64,000 nucleotides of DNA from Bordetella parapertussis (GCA_945872285.1 CAMBZR010000002.1:28891-92890); one strand, 5' to 3'. Shown: positions 16,889-25,622, numbered from the stretch's first letter. Notes: generated by a model from the letters alone, not told the origin. Translations and numbers: made by a program.

Positions 16889-18442
16889 ATGAATCGACGA
16901 CTTATGAAACTCAATTTCAAAAAAACTCTTCTCGCAGCCTCGATCGCAGGCACGCTACTAGCCGGTCAAGCACTTGCCGCTGATCCGCCAAACATTCTGA
17001 TCATCTGGGGTGACGATATTGGCCAGTTCAATATCAGCGCCTACAACAACGGCATGATGGGCTACAAAACCCCCAACATTGATCGCATTGGCAAAGAAGG
17101 TGCACTGTTTACTGACTGGTATGGCCAGCAAAGCAGCACCGCCGGTCGCGCTGCGTTTATTACCGGGCAGTCACCCATTCGCACCGGCTTAACCAAAGTC
17201 GGCTTGCCAGGCATGCCTGAGGGCATGAAAAAAGAAGACCCAACCTTAGCCACGCTGCTGAAAGCGAAAGGCTATAAAACGGGTCAGTTCGGTAAAAATC
17301 ACTTGGGTGACCGTGACGACATGCTGCCCACGGCACACGGCTTTGATGAGTTTTTTGGCAATCTGTACCACCTCAATGCTGAAGAAGAGCCCGAAAACCC
17401 TGATTACCCCAAAAATCCAGAGTTCAAAAAGAAGTTTGGTCCGCGCGGCGTTATCCATAGCTTTGCCGGCGGCAAAATCACTGACACTGGCCCCCTGACG
17501 CGTAAGCGCATGGAAACCATCGACGACGAAGTCATGGTCAAAACGCTTGATTTTATGGATCGCGCCAAGCAAGAGAAAAAACCTTTCTTTATCTGGTGGA
17601 ACTCAACCCGGATGCATATCTTTACGCATCTCAAAGCGGCCTCACAAGGTAAAACCGGTTTGGGCGTGTATGCCGATGGCATGGTCGAGCACGACGGGCA
17701 CGTGGGTCAGTTGCTTGAAAAACTCAAAGCGCTTGGCTTAGACGAAAACACCATCATCATGTATTCAACTGACAACGGCGCCGAGACCTTTACCTGGCCC
17801 GATGGCGGTACCACCATGTTTAGAGGCGAGAAGAATACCAACTGGGAAGGCGGCTACCGCGTACCCACCATGATCAAGTGGCCGGGTGTGATCAAACCTG
17901 GCACGATCAACAACGACATCGCGGCCCACGAAGATATGCTCACCACCTTGGTGGCGGCCGCTGGCGATAAAACCGCCAAGGCAGACCTCAAGACCGGTCG
18001 CAAAATCGGGGATATGACCTACAAGGTGCATCTTGATGGCTATGACTTAGGCCCAGCCCTCAAGGGTGAAGCCACGTGGCCGCGCAAAGAGTTTATTTAC
18101 TGGACAGACGATGGCAGTGTGGCGGCCTTGCGTTACGACAACTGGAAAGTCACCTTCTTAAAACAAGAAGCTGAGGGCTTGAAAGTATGGCAACAGCCTT
18201 TCACTCAGCTACGCGCCCCCACGCTCACCAATCTGCGGATGGATCCGTTTGAACGTGCCGAGCAAGAACATGCCATGGGTTATCAGCGCTGGTATCTAGA
18301 TCGCATGTTTGCGATTGCACCGGCCGCAGCCTACGTGGGCCAGTGGTTGCAAAGCTTTCGCGAATTTCCACCACGTCAAAAGCCAGGGAGCTTCAATCTT
18401 GATCGCGTGATGGAAATGGTGTCTAAGCCTGCGCAAAACTAA
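16889..18442 (+). CDS. exported arylsulfatase, serine-type formylglycine motif, 517 aa
   Basis: This is a sulfatase of the alkaline-phosphatase superfamily that would release sulfate from a sulfate ester in the periplasm. A signal peptide covers about the first 30 residues, with cleavage after A-L-A. The metal site is W-G-D-D, and F-G-K-N-H-L-G-D supplies the usual Lys and His. The formylglycine motif is S-S-T-A-G-R-A-A-F-I-T-G, so the residue to be converted is Ser83 (S-x-A-x-R) rather than Cys. The following x-R and x-T-G positions fit the family. T-D-N-G-A-E is the second metal-binding segment. ATG 16889 and 16904 are both possible starts; neither has a clear ribosome site, and the latter also keeps the signal peptide. 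The convergent maturase gene at 18499 supports Ser-type maturation. Confidence 0.9.
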   Translation: MNRRLMKLNFKKTLLAASIAGTLLAGQALAADPPNILIIWGDDIGQFNISAYNNGMMGYKTPNIDRIGKEGALFTDWYGQQSSTAGRAAFITGQSPIRTGLTKVGLPGMPEGMKKEDPTLATLLKAKGYKTGQFGKNHLGDRDDMLPTAHGFDEFFGNLYHLNAEEEPENPDYPKNPEFKKKFGPRGVIHSFAGGKITDTGPLTRKRMETIDDEVMVKTLDFMDRAKQEKKPFFIWWNSTRMHIFTHLKAASQGKTGLGVYADGMVEHDGHVGQLLEKLKALGLDENTIIMYSTDNGAETFTWPDGGTTMFRGEKNTNWEGGYRVPTMIKWPGVIKPGTINNDIAAHEDMLTTLVAAAGDKTAKADLKTGRKIGDMTYKVHLDGYDLGPALKGEATWPRKEFIYWTDDGSVAALRYDNWKVTFLKQEAEGLKVWQQPFTQLRAPTLTNLRMDPFERAEQEHAMGYQRWYLDRMFAIAPAAAYVGQWLQSFREFPPRQKPGSFNLDRVMEMVSKPAQN

Positions 18443-18456
18443 ATCGAGTTCGCCTT

Positions 18457-18482
18457 AATTCAGCGTTAACTTCAGCTGAATT
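18457..18482. terminator. inverted repeat between convergent sulfatase and maturase genes
   Basis: AATTCAGC and GCTGAATT form a perfect 8-base stem around a 10-base loop in the 56-base gap between two convergent genes. There is no long T-run on either side, so the terminator role rests on position and dyad symmetry. Confidence 0.4.
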
Positions 18483-18498
18483 TCGCCTGCACTTAGCC

Positions 18499-19749
18499 TT
18501 AACGCAAATGGCCCAGCTGTCGCAAAATACGCACGACATCTGGGCCAATGTGTTCATAAAACCGATATAGCCCTGAGCACAAATAATTCAGCCCAGCTTC
18601 GCCTTCACGTGTTTTGATGAGACGATTTTTGGGGCACTCACCCCAGCACAGTTTTAAATAATCGCACTCGCGGCACTGCTTGGGCAAGGTGTCACGCTTA
18701 TCCATTCCAAATTTTTCTTGTGTGGCTGAAAACGCTAAATCGCCCAAATGTGTTTGTTTGATTGTGCCAAGTTTATATTCTGGATATACGAAGTGATCAC
18801 ACGAATATACCGTGCCGTCATGCTCAAGGGCCAAGCCTTTGCCGCAAAACTCGGCCTGCGTGCACGTTTGCGCGGGCATCCCTGCAGCTTGCGCCACAGC
18901 GGTTTCAAACAGATTGACATGAACGCGACCATAGTCAGTCGCCAACCACTCATCCCACACGCCCGATAAAAAACTGCCATAGTCGTCTGGGTTAACCGAC
19001 CAGTCGGTGACGATCGACAAGGGATGACCCGGCTTTGCGCGCGCACTATCTTGCAGAGGCGCGCCAGTAAAATCCATTTTTGCTGGCGCCGCTTGCTTAA
19101 ACGCACGCGGCTCAACTGCGGGATTAAATTGCACCCGCCACGTTCCGACTTCGTCGGCCAAAAAGCGGTAGACCTCTTTAGGATGCAGCGCATTGCGGCG
19201 ATTCACAACGCATAACGCTGCAAAGGATACGTCAGCATCTACCAAGCGCTTTGCCGCATTCATCACAAAATCAAAGGTTGGCTTGCCGTTGTTGGTTTTT
19301 CGATAAGTATCATGCAACTCGCGCGGGCCGTCGATCGACAGGCCCACATGAAAATGATTGTCTTTTAAAAATCGCACCCAATCGGCATCTAATGCGATGC
19401 CGTTGGTTTGCAAATCATTTTCTATTTTTTGATTAGGCTTTGCATACTTATTTTGCAAGTCCACGACTTGCTGATAAAACGGCAATCCCATTAAGGTAGG
19501 CTCGCCACCTTGCCACGAAAATACCACTTGCTCGCCAGTTTGGCTTTCGATGTACTGCCGCACATATTGCTCAAGCGTGGCGGCATCCATTCGAGCATGT
19601 TTGGGCTGCTCAAGCAGTTCAGTCTTGTGCAGATAAAAACAATAATCGCAATCGATATTGCACTCGGCACCCGAAGGCTTGGCCATCGTGTGATATCGAT
19701 AGTGCCTTCCCGTGGGCAACGGCGGCAAGTTATGCGTGGGCAGTGTCAC
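18499..19749 (-). CDS. anaerobic-type sulfatase maturase (radical SAM, SPASM), 416 aa
   Basis: This is a radical-SAM enzyme of the anSME/AtsB family, which converts the active-site Ser or Cys of sulfatases to formylglycine in the cytoplasm. The SAM-binding cluster motif C-N-I-D-C-D-Y-C (Cys30, 34, 37) and the F-Y-L-H-K that follows are standard. F-S-W-Q-G-G-E-P-T-L (about 98-107) is the G-G-E motif, and L-S-I-D-G-P is also present. The C-terminal SPASM region has the Cys array C-G-K-G, C-D-H-F-V-Y-P, C-R-E-C-D-Y-L-x-L-C-W-G-E-C-P-K for two further Fe-S clusters. The start is a GTG at 19749, with ATG 19686 as a shorter option. It is convergent with the Ser-type sulfatase, its obvious target. 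anSMEs act without oxygen as cosubstrate. Confidence 0.92.
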   Translation of the reverse strand: MTLPTHNLPPLPTGRHYRYHTMAKPSGAECNIDCDYCFYLHKTELLEQPKHARMDAATLEQYVRQYIESQTGEQVVFSWQGGEPTLMGLPFYQQVVDLQNKYAKPNQKIENDLQTNGIALDADWVRFLKDNHFHVGLSIDGPRELHDTYRKTNNGKPTFDFVMNAAKRLVDADVSFAALCVVNRRNALHPKEVYRFLADEVGTWRVQFNPAVEPRAFKQAAPAKMDFTGAPLQDSARAKPGHPLSIVTDWSVNPDDYGSFLSGVWDEWLATDYGRVHVNLFETAVAQAAGMPAQTCTQAEFCGKGLALEHDGTVYSCDHFVYPEYKLGTIKQTHLGDLAFSATQEKFGMDKRDTLPKQCRECDYLKLCWGECPKNRLIKTREGEAGLNYLCSGLYRFYEHIGPDVVRILRQLGHLR

Positions 19750-19807
19750 TGAAAACCATTCAGACTAGTTAGAAGATGGCGCAGACATATGTTCAAGACG
19801 CATACGC

Positions 19808-20362
19808 TCACTTAGTGATCTTGGTAATCTTGTTACCCTGAATCCCAATGCCTGCCATCAAGCCTTTTTGATTGAAGATAAACGCATAAATATCGTCTTG
19901 CATCGTAGTCGTGGTGTGTGTCACGCCTTTGCCCTGATCCATCACCACAATGCTTGGGCCAACGCCAACTTCAAAGCCCTGGGTCGAATCAAGCGCTTTC
20001 AAGGCGCTTTCGGTCATGAAGAACATCGCATAGCCGTACTCTTGCACACCTGCCTGAAAGCCATACGAGGCCCCGCCCGTATTGTAGTAAGCCGCCGCTT
20101 TGCCGCCGCGCCACAACACGCCCTCGCCAAATTGACCGCCCACGATGAGGCCGGCTTTCTTAACATCCGGAAACACTAGCATGGCCACTGCGTGCTTGCT
20201 CAGAGCGTGCGCCGAAGCATTTTGGGCAATCAACGAGTTTAAGGCGGCTTGCGAGGTACGCTCGAGTGTCGCGCGATCTTCAGCGCGCGCAACTATCGAC
20301 AAACAAAGTGCTGCGACCGCACTTACCAAAACAAAAAAACGGACTGCTTTTTGGAACATCAT
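19808..20362 (-). CDS. SYLF-domain (YSC84/DUF500) lipid-binding exported protein, 184 aa
   Basis: The N-terminal 26 residues form a signal peptide (hydrophobic core F-F-V-L-V-S-A-V-A-A-L, cleavage near A-R-A). The rest is one SYLF/YSC84-like domain: V-A-M-L-V-F-P-D-V-K-K-A-G-L-I-V-G-G, the family core F-P-x-V-x-K-A-G-x-x-x-G, then Y-Y-N-T-G-G-A-S-Y-G-F-Q-A-G. The last strands read F-I-F-N-Q-K-G-L-M-A-G. SYLF domains bind phosphoinositides in eukaryotes; in bacteria they are exported proteins of unclear envelope function. A strong ribosome site (ggagg) lies just before the start. It is a single gene, 91 bases downstream of a Bug receptor on the other side of the gap. Confidence 0.88.
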   Translation of the reverse strand: MMFQKAVRFFVLVSAVAALCLSIVARAEDRATLERTSQAALNSLIAQNASAHALSKHAVAMLVFPDVKKAGLIVGGQFGEGVLWRGGKAAAYYNTGGASYGFQAGVQEYGYAMFFMTESALKALDSTQGFEVGVGPSIVVMDQGKGVTHTTTTMQDDIYAFIFNQKGLMAGIGIQGNKITKITK

Positions 20363-20453
20363 GAAACCTCCAGAATCAGTGAAACGGCTGAACCCAAAAA
20401 GAGCCTGACCGCTTTATCAAAAAATGCCAACTGGCAAAGCAAAATACCCTAAA

Positions 20454-21437
20454 CTATTTTTTCTCAAGCCCTGAGATGTCAACCATCTCGCCCCAGAGCT
20501 TGTAATTATTGGCAACAAACTGACTAAACTGCGTGGGGCTTTCACTAGTTACCACTTCGGTACCCAAGGCCACGAGTTTACGTGCTGTTTCAGGATCAGC
20601 CAGAGCACGATTGAGTGCGCCATGGAGTTTGTCGATAATCGGTTGCGGCGTATTTTTCACCGCAAACATGCCAATCCATGCCCCTAAATTAAAACTGCCT
20701 AGGCCTTTTTCTTCGATCGTAGGCACGGAAGGGTCCATCACCGTGCGTTTTGTTGTGCTCACTACCAACGCGTTCAGGCGCCCTGACACCACATGCGGAT
20801 ACACCGTCACCATCGTGTCAAACGTGGCGTCCACGTTGCCACCAATCACATCGGCCTGAGATTGTGTGCTGCCTTGATAAGGCACGTGCACCATTTTTAC
20901 CCCAGCTTTGTTCAGCATCAACAACATCACGAGATGGCTGGTCGTGCCATTTCCAATCGAAGCATAAGTCAAAGCCTCTGGATTTGCCTTGGCGTAAGCA
21001 ATATATTTTTCAAAGGTATCGAGCCCTTTAGTTTTGTTGCTCACCAACAAAAAAGGCAACCACGACGTTTGGCCAATCGGTGCAAAATCCGTCAAGGGCG
21101 AATAAGGCAGATTTTTCATCAGGTGCGCAGCCGTGCCCATCGGCGCGGTCGCGCTCAACAGCAAGGTGTACCCATCGGGTTGCGACTTAGCGACCTCAGC
21201 GGGGGCTAAGGTGCCGCCTACGCCCGGCTTATTTTTGATGATGATGGGCTGACCAAGATCTTTACTCATCTTGTCGGCCAAAATTCGACCAACCGAATCG
21301 GTGGAGGTGCCGGGCGGAAATCCAACCCAGATGGAAAGGGGTTTATCAGGATAAGCGCCCTGCGCCTGGGTCAGGGTCGAGAACGATAGTGCCAAGAAAC
21401 AGGCGCTGGTGAGCGCAAAGGATCGAAGCAGCTTCAT
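20454..21437 (-). CDS. Bug-family (TctC-like) periplasmic receptor, 327 aa
   Basis: This receptor has a signal peptide (M-K-L-L-R-S-F-A-L-T..., cleavage near T-Q-A). Bug hallmarks follow: Y-P-D-K-P-L-S-I-W-V-G-F-P-P-G-T, I-I-K-N-K-P-G-V-G-G, P-D-G-Y-T-L-L-L and H-V-P-Y-Q-G-S-T-Q-S. The second of the two usual glycines in the P-P-G-G loop is Thr here (P-P-G-T-S), which lies in the ligand-binding mouth. A strong ribosome site (aggaggct) precedes the ATG. No TctAB permease gene is adjacent. A cupin-like gene is divergent at 21601, and they may share the 163-base control region. Confidence 0.9.
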   Translation of the reverse strand: MKLLRSFALTSACFLALSFSTLTQAQGAYPDKPLSIWVGFPPGTSTDSVGRILADKMSKDLGQPIIIKNKPGVGGTLAPAEVAKSQPDGYTLLLSATAPMGTAAHLMKNLPYSPLTDFAPIGQTSWLPFLLVSNKTKGLDTFEKYIAYAKANPEALTYASIGNGTTSHLVMLLMLNKAGVKMVHVPYQGSTQSQADVIGGNVDATFDTMVTVYPHVVSGRLNALVVSTTKRTVMDPSVPTIEEKGLGSFNLGAWIGMFAVKNTPQPIIDKLHGALNRALADPETARKLVALGTEVVTSESPTQFSQFVANNYKLWGEMVDISGLEKK

Positions 21438-21600
21438 AGGGTGAGCCTCCTTAGGTTTATCGTCTAGATTTGGGTAAAGTCTAACGCGAAACCGCCTGTT
21501 TCAGGCTAAAAATTGCCGCCTCAGTCGACAGCGGGCATGCCAGACGGGTAAGATTCAGCTAAATAAAATTATTCATGAGTATTTTTAGGGATTGTCCGAC

Positions 21601-22386
21601 ATGCCATCCTTCGCCACCCGCGAGCACGCGCTTGCAAACCGCCACTACAACAAACTACCTAATGGCACGATCACGCATGTGTCATCTTGTATTGGCATTA
21701 ACTCGGTTGCGCGTAAAGCCACCGGCTTGCCGGCGCGCCCTGCCCTAGGGTTTCCCCCCCCGCTTGAACCGATCGCTTTTTTGGTCGAGCAAGCGGCCAA
21801 TATGTCGATCCCCGGGCATTATCATCAAGCCGATCAGTTTCAAGTCTTCGTGGCCGGTGGTGGTAAGTTCGGTGTCAAGCCGATCGAAGGCCTGACCGTG
21901 CACTACGCCATGGGCTTTACGCCCTATGCGCCGATCCATGCAGCCGAAGCAGGCGTTGAGTACTACACCTTGCGCAATGGCTGGGATCCGGGTGCGCGCT
22001 GGATGCCCGACTACAAAGAGGGGCTCAAAGGCCGTACAAAAGACTATCGCCATGGCTTAGGCCTCGTTCCGGCTTTATTGGGCGACGCGAATGGTCCTAA
22101 AAATCTTACCGGCGTGCTCGAACATAACGTCGTCCCTTTTGAGGCAGATGGCTTGGGCGCGACGGTTTACCATGCCGCGCCAGGCCAACAAATCGCAGGT
22201 CCTGCGCCAAGCGAGGGGCGTGGGCAATATTGGATGGTAATGAGTGGCGAGTGCCAACTCAACGAGCACGTGGGTGGCAGACAGGCTTTGTTATTTGTCG
22301 ACCCCACCGAGCAGGCGCCCGTAATCACCGCAGGCAAAGACGGTGCGTCGGTCTTGCTGATGCAGTTTCCAAAGCGCGAACAGTAA
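21601..22386 (+). CDS. cupin-fold-like protein of unknown function, 261 aa
   Basis: The ATG at 21601 has agggat about nine bases upstream; a TTG at 21592 is too close to that site. I do not recognise a characterised family. The protein has two beta-rich halves with cupin-like features: I-P-G-H-Y-H-Q-A-D-Q-F-Q-V-F (about residues 70-83), matching the G-x-H-x-H-x-x-x-E/Q pattern of metal-binding cupin motif 1. The second half has Y-W-M-V-M-S-G-E-C near the C-terminus. It could bind a metal through the His pair. No signal peptide is seen. It is divergent from a Bug receptor and may act on the solute that receptor captures, but this is only a guess from position. Confidence 0.7.
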   Translation: MPSFATREHALANRHYNKLPNGTITHVSSCIGINSVARKATGLPARPALGFPPPLEPIAFLVEQAANMSIPGHYHQADQFQVFVAGGGKFGVKPIEGLTVHYAMGFTPYAPIHAAEAGVEYYTLRNGWDPGARWMPDYKEGLKGRTKDYRHGLGLVPALLGDANGPKNLTGVLEHNVVPFEADGLGATVYHAAPGQQIAGPAPSEGRGQYWMVMSGECQLNEHVGGRQALLFVDPTEQAPVITAGKDGASVLLMQFPKREQ

Positions 22387-22429
22387 TACACGGTTCGAGG
22401 CAATCGCTAGGTTTGGCGATTTTACAAAG

Positions 22430-22453
22430 GTCAGGCCTGCAAGCAGGCCTGAC
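22430..22453. terminator. perfect 10-bp hairpin between convergent genes
   Basis: GTCAGGCCTG and CAGGCCTGAC pair perfectly around the loop CAAG. The hairpin sits between the 3' ends of the cupin-like gene and the crotonase gene. There is no U-tract, but the very stable GC-rich stem and the convergent context make a bidirectional terminator likely. Confidence 0.6.
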
Positions 22454-22515
22454 GTAAACAGTAAGAGCAACTAGCGCGCTGGGTGACAGGCAGCCAATCT
22501 GACCTGAGCCGTCCT

Positions 22516-23331
22516 TTAACGACCCTTAAACTGCGCGGGGCGTTTTTCTAAGAACGCAGTACGGCCTTCTTTGAAATCGTCACTTGCAAAACACGCCTTC
22601 ACCATTTCAACGGCGCGCTTAAGGTCTTGCTCTTCCGGCTGAGCACACACCTGACGAATATTAAATTTGCTGGCAGCCATGGTTAACGGTGCGTTTTCAG
22701 CAATCAGCTTGGTGTATTCGGCAATCACGGCATCAATCTCGTCACCCTTGCACACACGTGATACAAAGCCCATGCGCAACGCATCATGCGCAGCAAAGCG
22801 ACGTGCCGTCACAAAAATATCGGTTGCATTGGCCAAGCCGATGATATTGGTAAAACGATTGATACCCTTGTGCCCATAGCCCAAGCCTAAGCGCGCGGCA
22901 GGCATTCTGAAGATTGCGTCTTCTGTACAAATGCGAATGTCGCAAGCCGCCGCAAGGCCCAAGCCGCCGCCAAAGCAGAAGCCACGAATTTGCGCAATCA
23001 CAGGTTTTGAACACTCGACCGGCGCGCTCATTGAATCTGATACCGCGTCTTCGTAAGCGAGTTGAGTTTCTGGCGAGCTGCGCAAGGTGTCAAACTGAGA
23101 AATATCAGCACCCGAGACAAAGGCTTTTTCGCCCTGCCCGACAATCACGATGACCCGAACTTCAGGATCGGCGTCAAACGCGCGAATCGCTTTAGGCAAG
23201 TCTGTCCACATCTGCACGGACATGGCATTCATTTTATTGGGGTTCGAGATCAGGATCGTACCGATCGCGCCCTTTTTCTCGGCAATGATGCTGCCGACGA
23301 TGATTTTTTTCTCTGTGCTTGAGTCTGCCAC
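22516..23331 (-). CDS. crotonase-superfamily (enoyl-CoA hydratase/isomerase) protein lacking both catalytic Glu, 271 aa
   Basis: The crotonase fold is evident: N-K-M-N-A-M-S (residues 32-38), the first oxyanion-hole strand A-F-V-S-G-A-D-I (70-77), and R-G-F-C-F-G-G-G-L-G-L-A-A-A-C-D-I (116-132), the second. In rat mitochondrial hydratase the two catalytic Glu lie in G-G-G-C-E-L and Q-P-E-I. Here the same positions are Gly125 and Ala145, so ordinary hydration of enoyl-CoA is unlikely. The C-terminal F-L-E-K-R-P-A-Q-F-K-G-R is typical of the family. The start is a GTG at 23331 with gggg seven bases upstream. It is divergent from the CaiB-type CoA-transferase gene at 23496. Possible activities include an isomerase, a thioester hydrolase or a C-C bond enzyme. 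Confidence 0.88.
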   Translation of the reverse strand: MADSSTEKKIIVGSIIAEKKGAIGTILISNPNKMNAMSVQMWTDLPKAIRAFDADPEVRVIVIVGQGEKAFVSGADISQFDTLRSSPETQLAYEDAVSDSMSAPVECSKPVIAQIRGFCFGGGLGLAAACDIRICTEDAIFRMPAARLGLGYGHKGINRFTNIIGLANATDIFVTARRFAAHDALRMGFVSRVCKGDEIDAVIAEYTKLIAENAPLTMAASKFNIRQVCAQPEEQDLKRAVEMVKACFASDDFKEGRTAFLEKRPAQFKGR

Positions 23332-23495
23332 GTAAATTCCCCTTTTTGGACATTGTTAATTGCTCTTAGTCTAGCAGTATCACTTGCAAAAACACCCAAA
23401 GCAACATATAAAAGACTTCGAAAGTCGGGCAGTACACTCGAATTTACAGAATAATCTGCCCGACCGCCTTTGCCTTTCAATCTAAATCGAAAATC

Positions 23496-24692
23496 ATGTC
23501 AAAAATTCAGGCTTCTTCAGCACTTTCAAATCTTAAAGTTCTCGATATGTCTCGCGTGCGCGCGGGGCCAAACTGTGTCCGCTTGCTGGCCGACTTCGGC
23601 GCAGATGTGATCCGGATTGAGCCGCCCAAGGGCGTCGATCCTAACGAAGCCATGTTTGCGGCCAACCGCGAGGGTGGCGACTTTCAAAACCTGAACCGCA
23701 ACAAGCGGGCGATGACGTTGAACCTCAAAAAACCCGGCGCACTCGAGATCATGATGCGTTTGGTAAAAACCGCCGACGTCGTGGTTGAAAACTGGCGTCC
23801 AGATATTAAAAACCGCTTGGGGGTTGACTACGAGTCACTGGCTAAAGTGAACCCCCGTATTATTTTGGCAAGCATCTCGGGCTATGGCCAAGAAGGCCCC
23901 TACGCGTCACGCCCTGGCTTTGACCAGATCATGCAAGGCATGGGCGGCTTGATGTCAGTCACTGGCATCCCTGGCCAAGGCCCGGTTCGTGCTGGCTTGG
24001 CCGTTGCCGACATGAGCGCAGGCTTATATGCCGGCATTGGTATTCTGACCGCCCTGCTCGAACGCGAGCGTTCAGGCAAAGGGCAATGGGTGCACGCCTC
24101 ACTGTTACACGCACAAATTGCGATGATGGATTTTCAGGCAGCGCGCTACCTCAACGAAGGTGACGTCGCAGGCCAGGCAGGTAACGACCATCCCACCTCA
24201 AGCCCAATGGGCTTGTTTGAGGCCAGCGATGGCGTCTTTAACCTAGGCGCGTCAGGCCAAGGTAACTGGGTGCGCTTGTGCGAACTCGCCAAGCGCCCTG
24301 ACTGGATGGCAGACCCTGACTTTGCCAACGAAAAAACCCGTGCAGTGAATCGCACTAAGTGCAACAAAGCACTCAACGAAGTGTTTCGCACCCAAACGGT
24401 TGACTACTGGGTCGATAATCTGAACAAGGCGGGCGTACCTGCCGGCCCGGTCTACAACGTGCCAGAAATGTTTGCCGATGAGCACATCAAGCAGTCGCAT
24501 ATTTCTAAAATGGTCAAAGATAAAGGCGGCAAAGAAAAAGGCTTTATTACGCTGCCAACCATCCTGAGCCGCACACCTGCTGACGTCGTGACCACCGCGC
24601 CGCAATGGGGCGAACACACTGCTGAAGTCTTGGGTGAAGTCGGCTATTCAGAAGCAGAAATCGCCAAGTTTTACGAGCAAGGCGTGTTGTAA
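23496..24692 (+). CDS. class III CoA-transferase (CaiB/BaiF family), 398 aa
   Basis: This enzyme transfers CoA from a donor thioester to an acid without releasing free CoA. The family core is clear: V-L-D-M-S-R-V-R-A-G-P (15-25), L-L-A-D-F-G-A-D-V-I-R-I-E (30-42), N-R-N-K-R-A-M-T-L-N-L (67-77) and S-G-Y-G-Q-E-G-P (128-135). The nucleophilic Asp that forms the acyl anhydride is Asp172 in A-V-A-D-M-S-A-G. The length (398) is typical. It starts an apparent plus-strand run leading to the hydrolase and ABC genes, though a hairpin at 24704 probably stops most transcription after it. Confidence 0.9.
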   Translation: MSKIQASSALSNLKVLDMSRVRAGPNCVRLLADFGADVIRIEPPKGVDPNEAMFAANREGGDFQNLNRNKRAMTLNLKKPGALEIMMRLVKTADVVVENWRPDIKNRLGVDYESLAKVNPRIILASISGYGQEGPYASRPGFDQIMQGMGGLMSVTGIPGQGPVRAGLAVADMSAGLYAGIGILTALLERERSGKGQWVHASLLHAQIAMMDFQAARYLNEGDVAGQAGNDHPTSSPMGLFEASDGVFNLGASGQGNWVRLCELAKRPDWMADPDFANEKTRAVNRTKCNKALNEVFRTQTVDYWVDNLNKAGVPAGPVYNVPEMFADEHIKQSHISKMVKDKGGKEKGFITLPTILSRTPADVVTTAPQWGEHTAEVLGEVGYSEAEIAKFYEQGVL

Positions 24693-24703
24693 ATTATTCA
24701 GAC

Positions 24704-24729
24704 GGTCGCGATATTTTTTTATCGCGACC
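24704..24729 (+). terminator. hairpin terminator after CoA-transferase gene
   Basis: GGTCGCGATA pairs perfectly with TATCGCGACC across a six-T loop, 12 bases after the CoA-transferase stop. The stem is GC-rich at the base. There is no T-run after the stem, so it may be a partial terminator or an attenuation/RNA-processing site between the transferase and hydrolase genes. Confidence 0.55.
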
Positions 24730-24763
24730 AGTTCGGCATACAAAAATTCTAACGAGAGACAAC

Positions 24764-25612
24764 ATGCCTACAGTAACATCGCACGATGGGATCCCCCTTT
24801 TCTATGAGATCCACGATTACACCGATCCCTGGAAAAACGCACCCACCTTAATTCTGCAACACGGGTTTGGGCGCTCAGGACGCTTTTGGTACAACATGAT
24901 CCCGTACCTGTCACGCTTTTATAAAGTGCTGTGCCCGACACTTCGAGGCTTGGGTACGCATTACGACATGCCCAACCCAGACCAGAGCATCACCGCTGAA
25001 AACTATATTAAAGACCTGATCACAATCTTAGATCACCTCGGGCTTGACCGCGTGCATTACGCCGGCGAATCCCTCGGTGGCATCATTGGTATGTATTTAT
25101 CGGGCATGCACCCAAAGCGCGTGCGTACGCTCTCAATGTTTGCAGCACCCTTGATTATCAGTACAGCCACGCAACAGACCTTCACCTGCGGTTTCCCAAC
25201 TTGGCAAGACGCCTTAAAAACACTAGGTGTCAAAGGGTGGTCTGACAAGGTCAACAGCCTGACGCGCTTCCCACCCGGAACCGATCCAGCCATGCTTGAG
25301 TGGTTTTCTCAAGAGATGAGCAAATCAAAACTTGAAGTCGTGATTGCGATGTCACGCCTGGCGGGCAAGGTTGACCCCACACCGGTACTGAGTCAAATTG
25401 AAGCGCCGGTCCTGGGTCTGTATCCCAGCCAGGGCGGAACGATCACTTCGAACGAACAGTTCACCAAGTTGCGCGCGCATATTCGTGATCTAAAAATCGT
25501 TCACCTTGATACGCGGTACCACATGGTGCAAACCATGGAGCCCGCTTCTTGCGCAAAGCATGTTCTGTATTTCTGCTCTGAACACGATGGCACCCCCTGC
25601 CGCGAGGCATAA
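24764..25612 (+). CDS. alpha/beta hydrolase, 282 aa
   Basis: This is a cytoplasmic alpha/beta-hydrolase fold enzyme. L-I-L-Q-H-G-F-G-R (29-37) is the oxyanion-hole H-G segment. The nucleophile elbow is G-E-S-L-G-G with Ser103, and the likely acid/His pair is in the C-terminal part (T-R-Y-H-M near residue 250). The length fits esterase, C-C hydrolase and enol-lactonase members, and the substrate is not recognisable. gagag precedes the ATG. The gene is followed with almost no gap by the iron-type ABC binding protein gene, whose ribosome site overlaps this stop codon, so the hydrolase and transporter are probably co-transcribed. Confidence 0.85.
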   Translation: MPTVTSHDGIPLFYEIHDYTDPWKNAPTLILQHGFGRSGRFWYNMIPYLSRFYKVLCPTLRGLGTHYDMPNPDQSITAENYIKDLITILDHLGLDRVHYAGESLGGIIGMYLSGMHPKRVRTLSMFAAPLIISTATQQTFTCGFPTWQDALKTLGVKGWSDKVNSLTRFPPGTDPAMLEWFSQEMSKSKLEVVIAMSRLAGKVDPTPVLSQIEAPVLGLYPSQGGTITSNEQFTKLRAHIRDLKIVHLDTRYHMVQTMEPASCAKHVLYFCSEHDGTPCREA

Positions 25613-25622
25613 GGAAATGACA

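Noticed and set aside
20454..21437. Possible complete tripartite tricarboxylate transporter around the Bug gene
   Set aside because: No TctA (large, about 12-helix) or TctB (small, four-helix) gene is found next to it or anywhere in the window.
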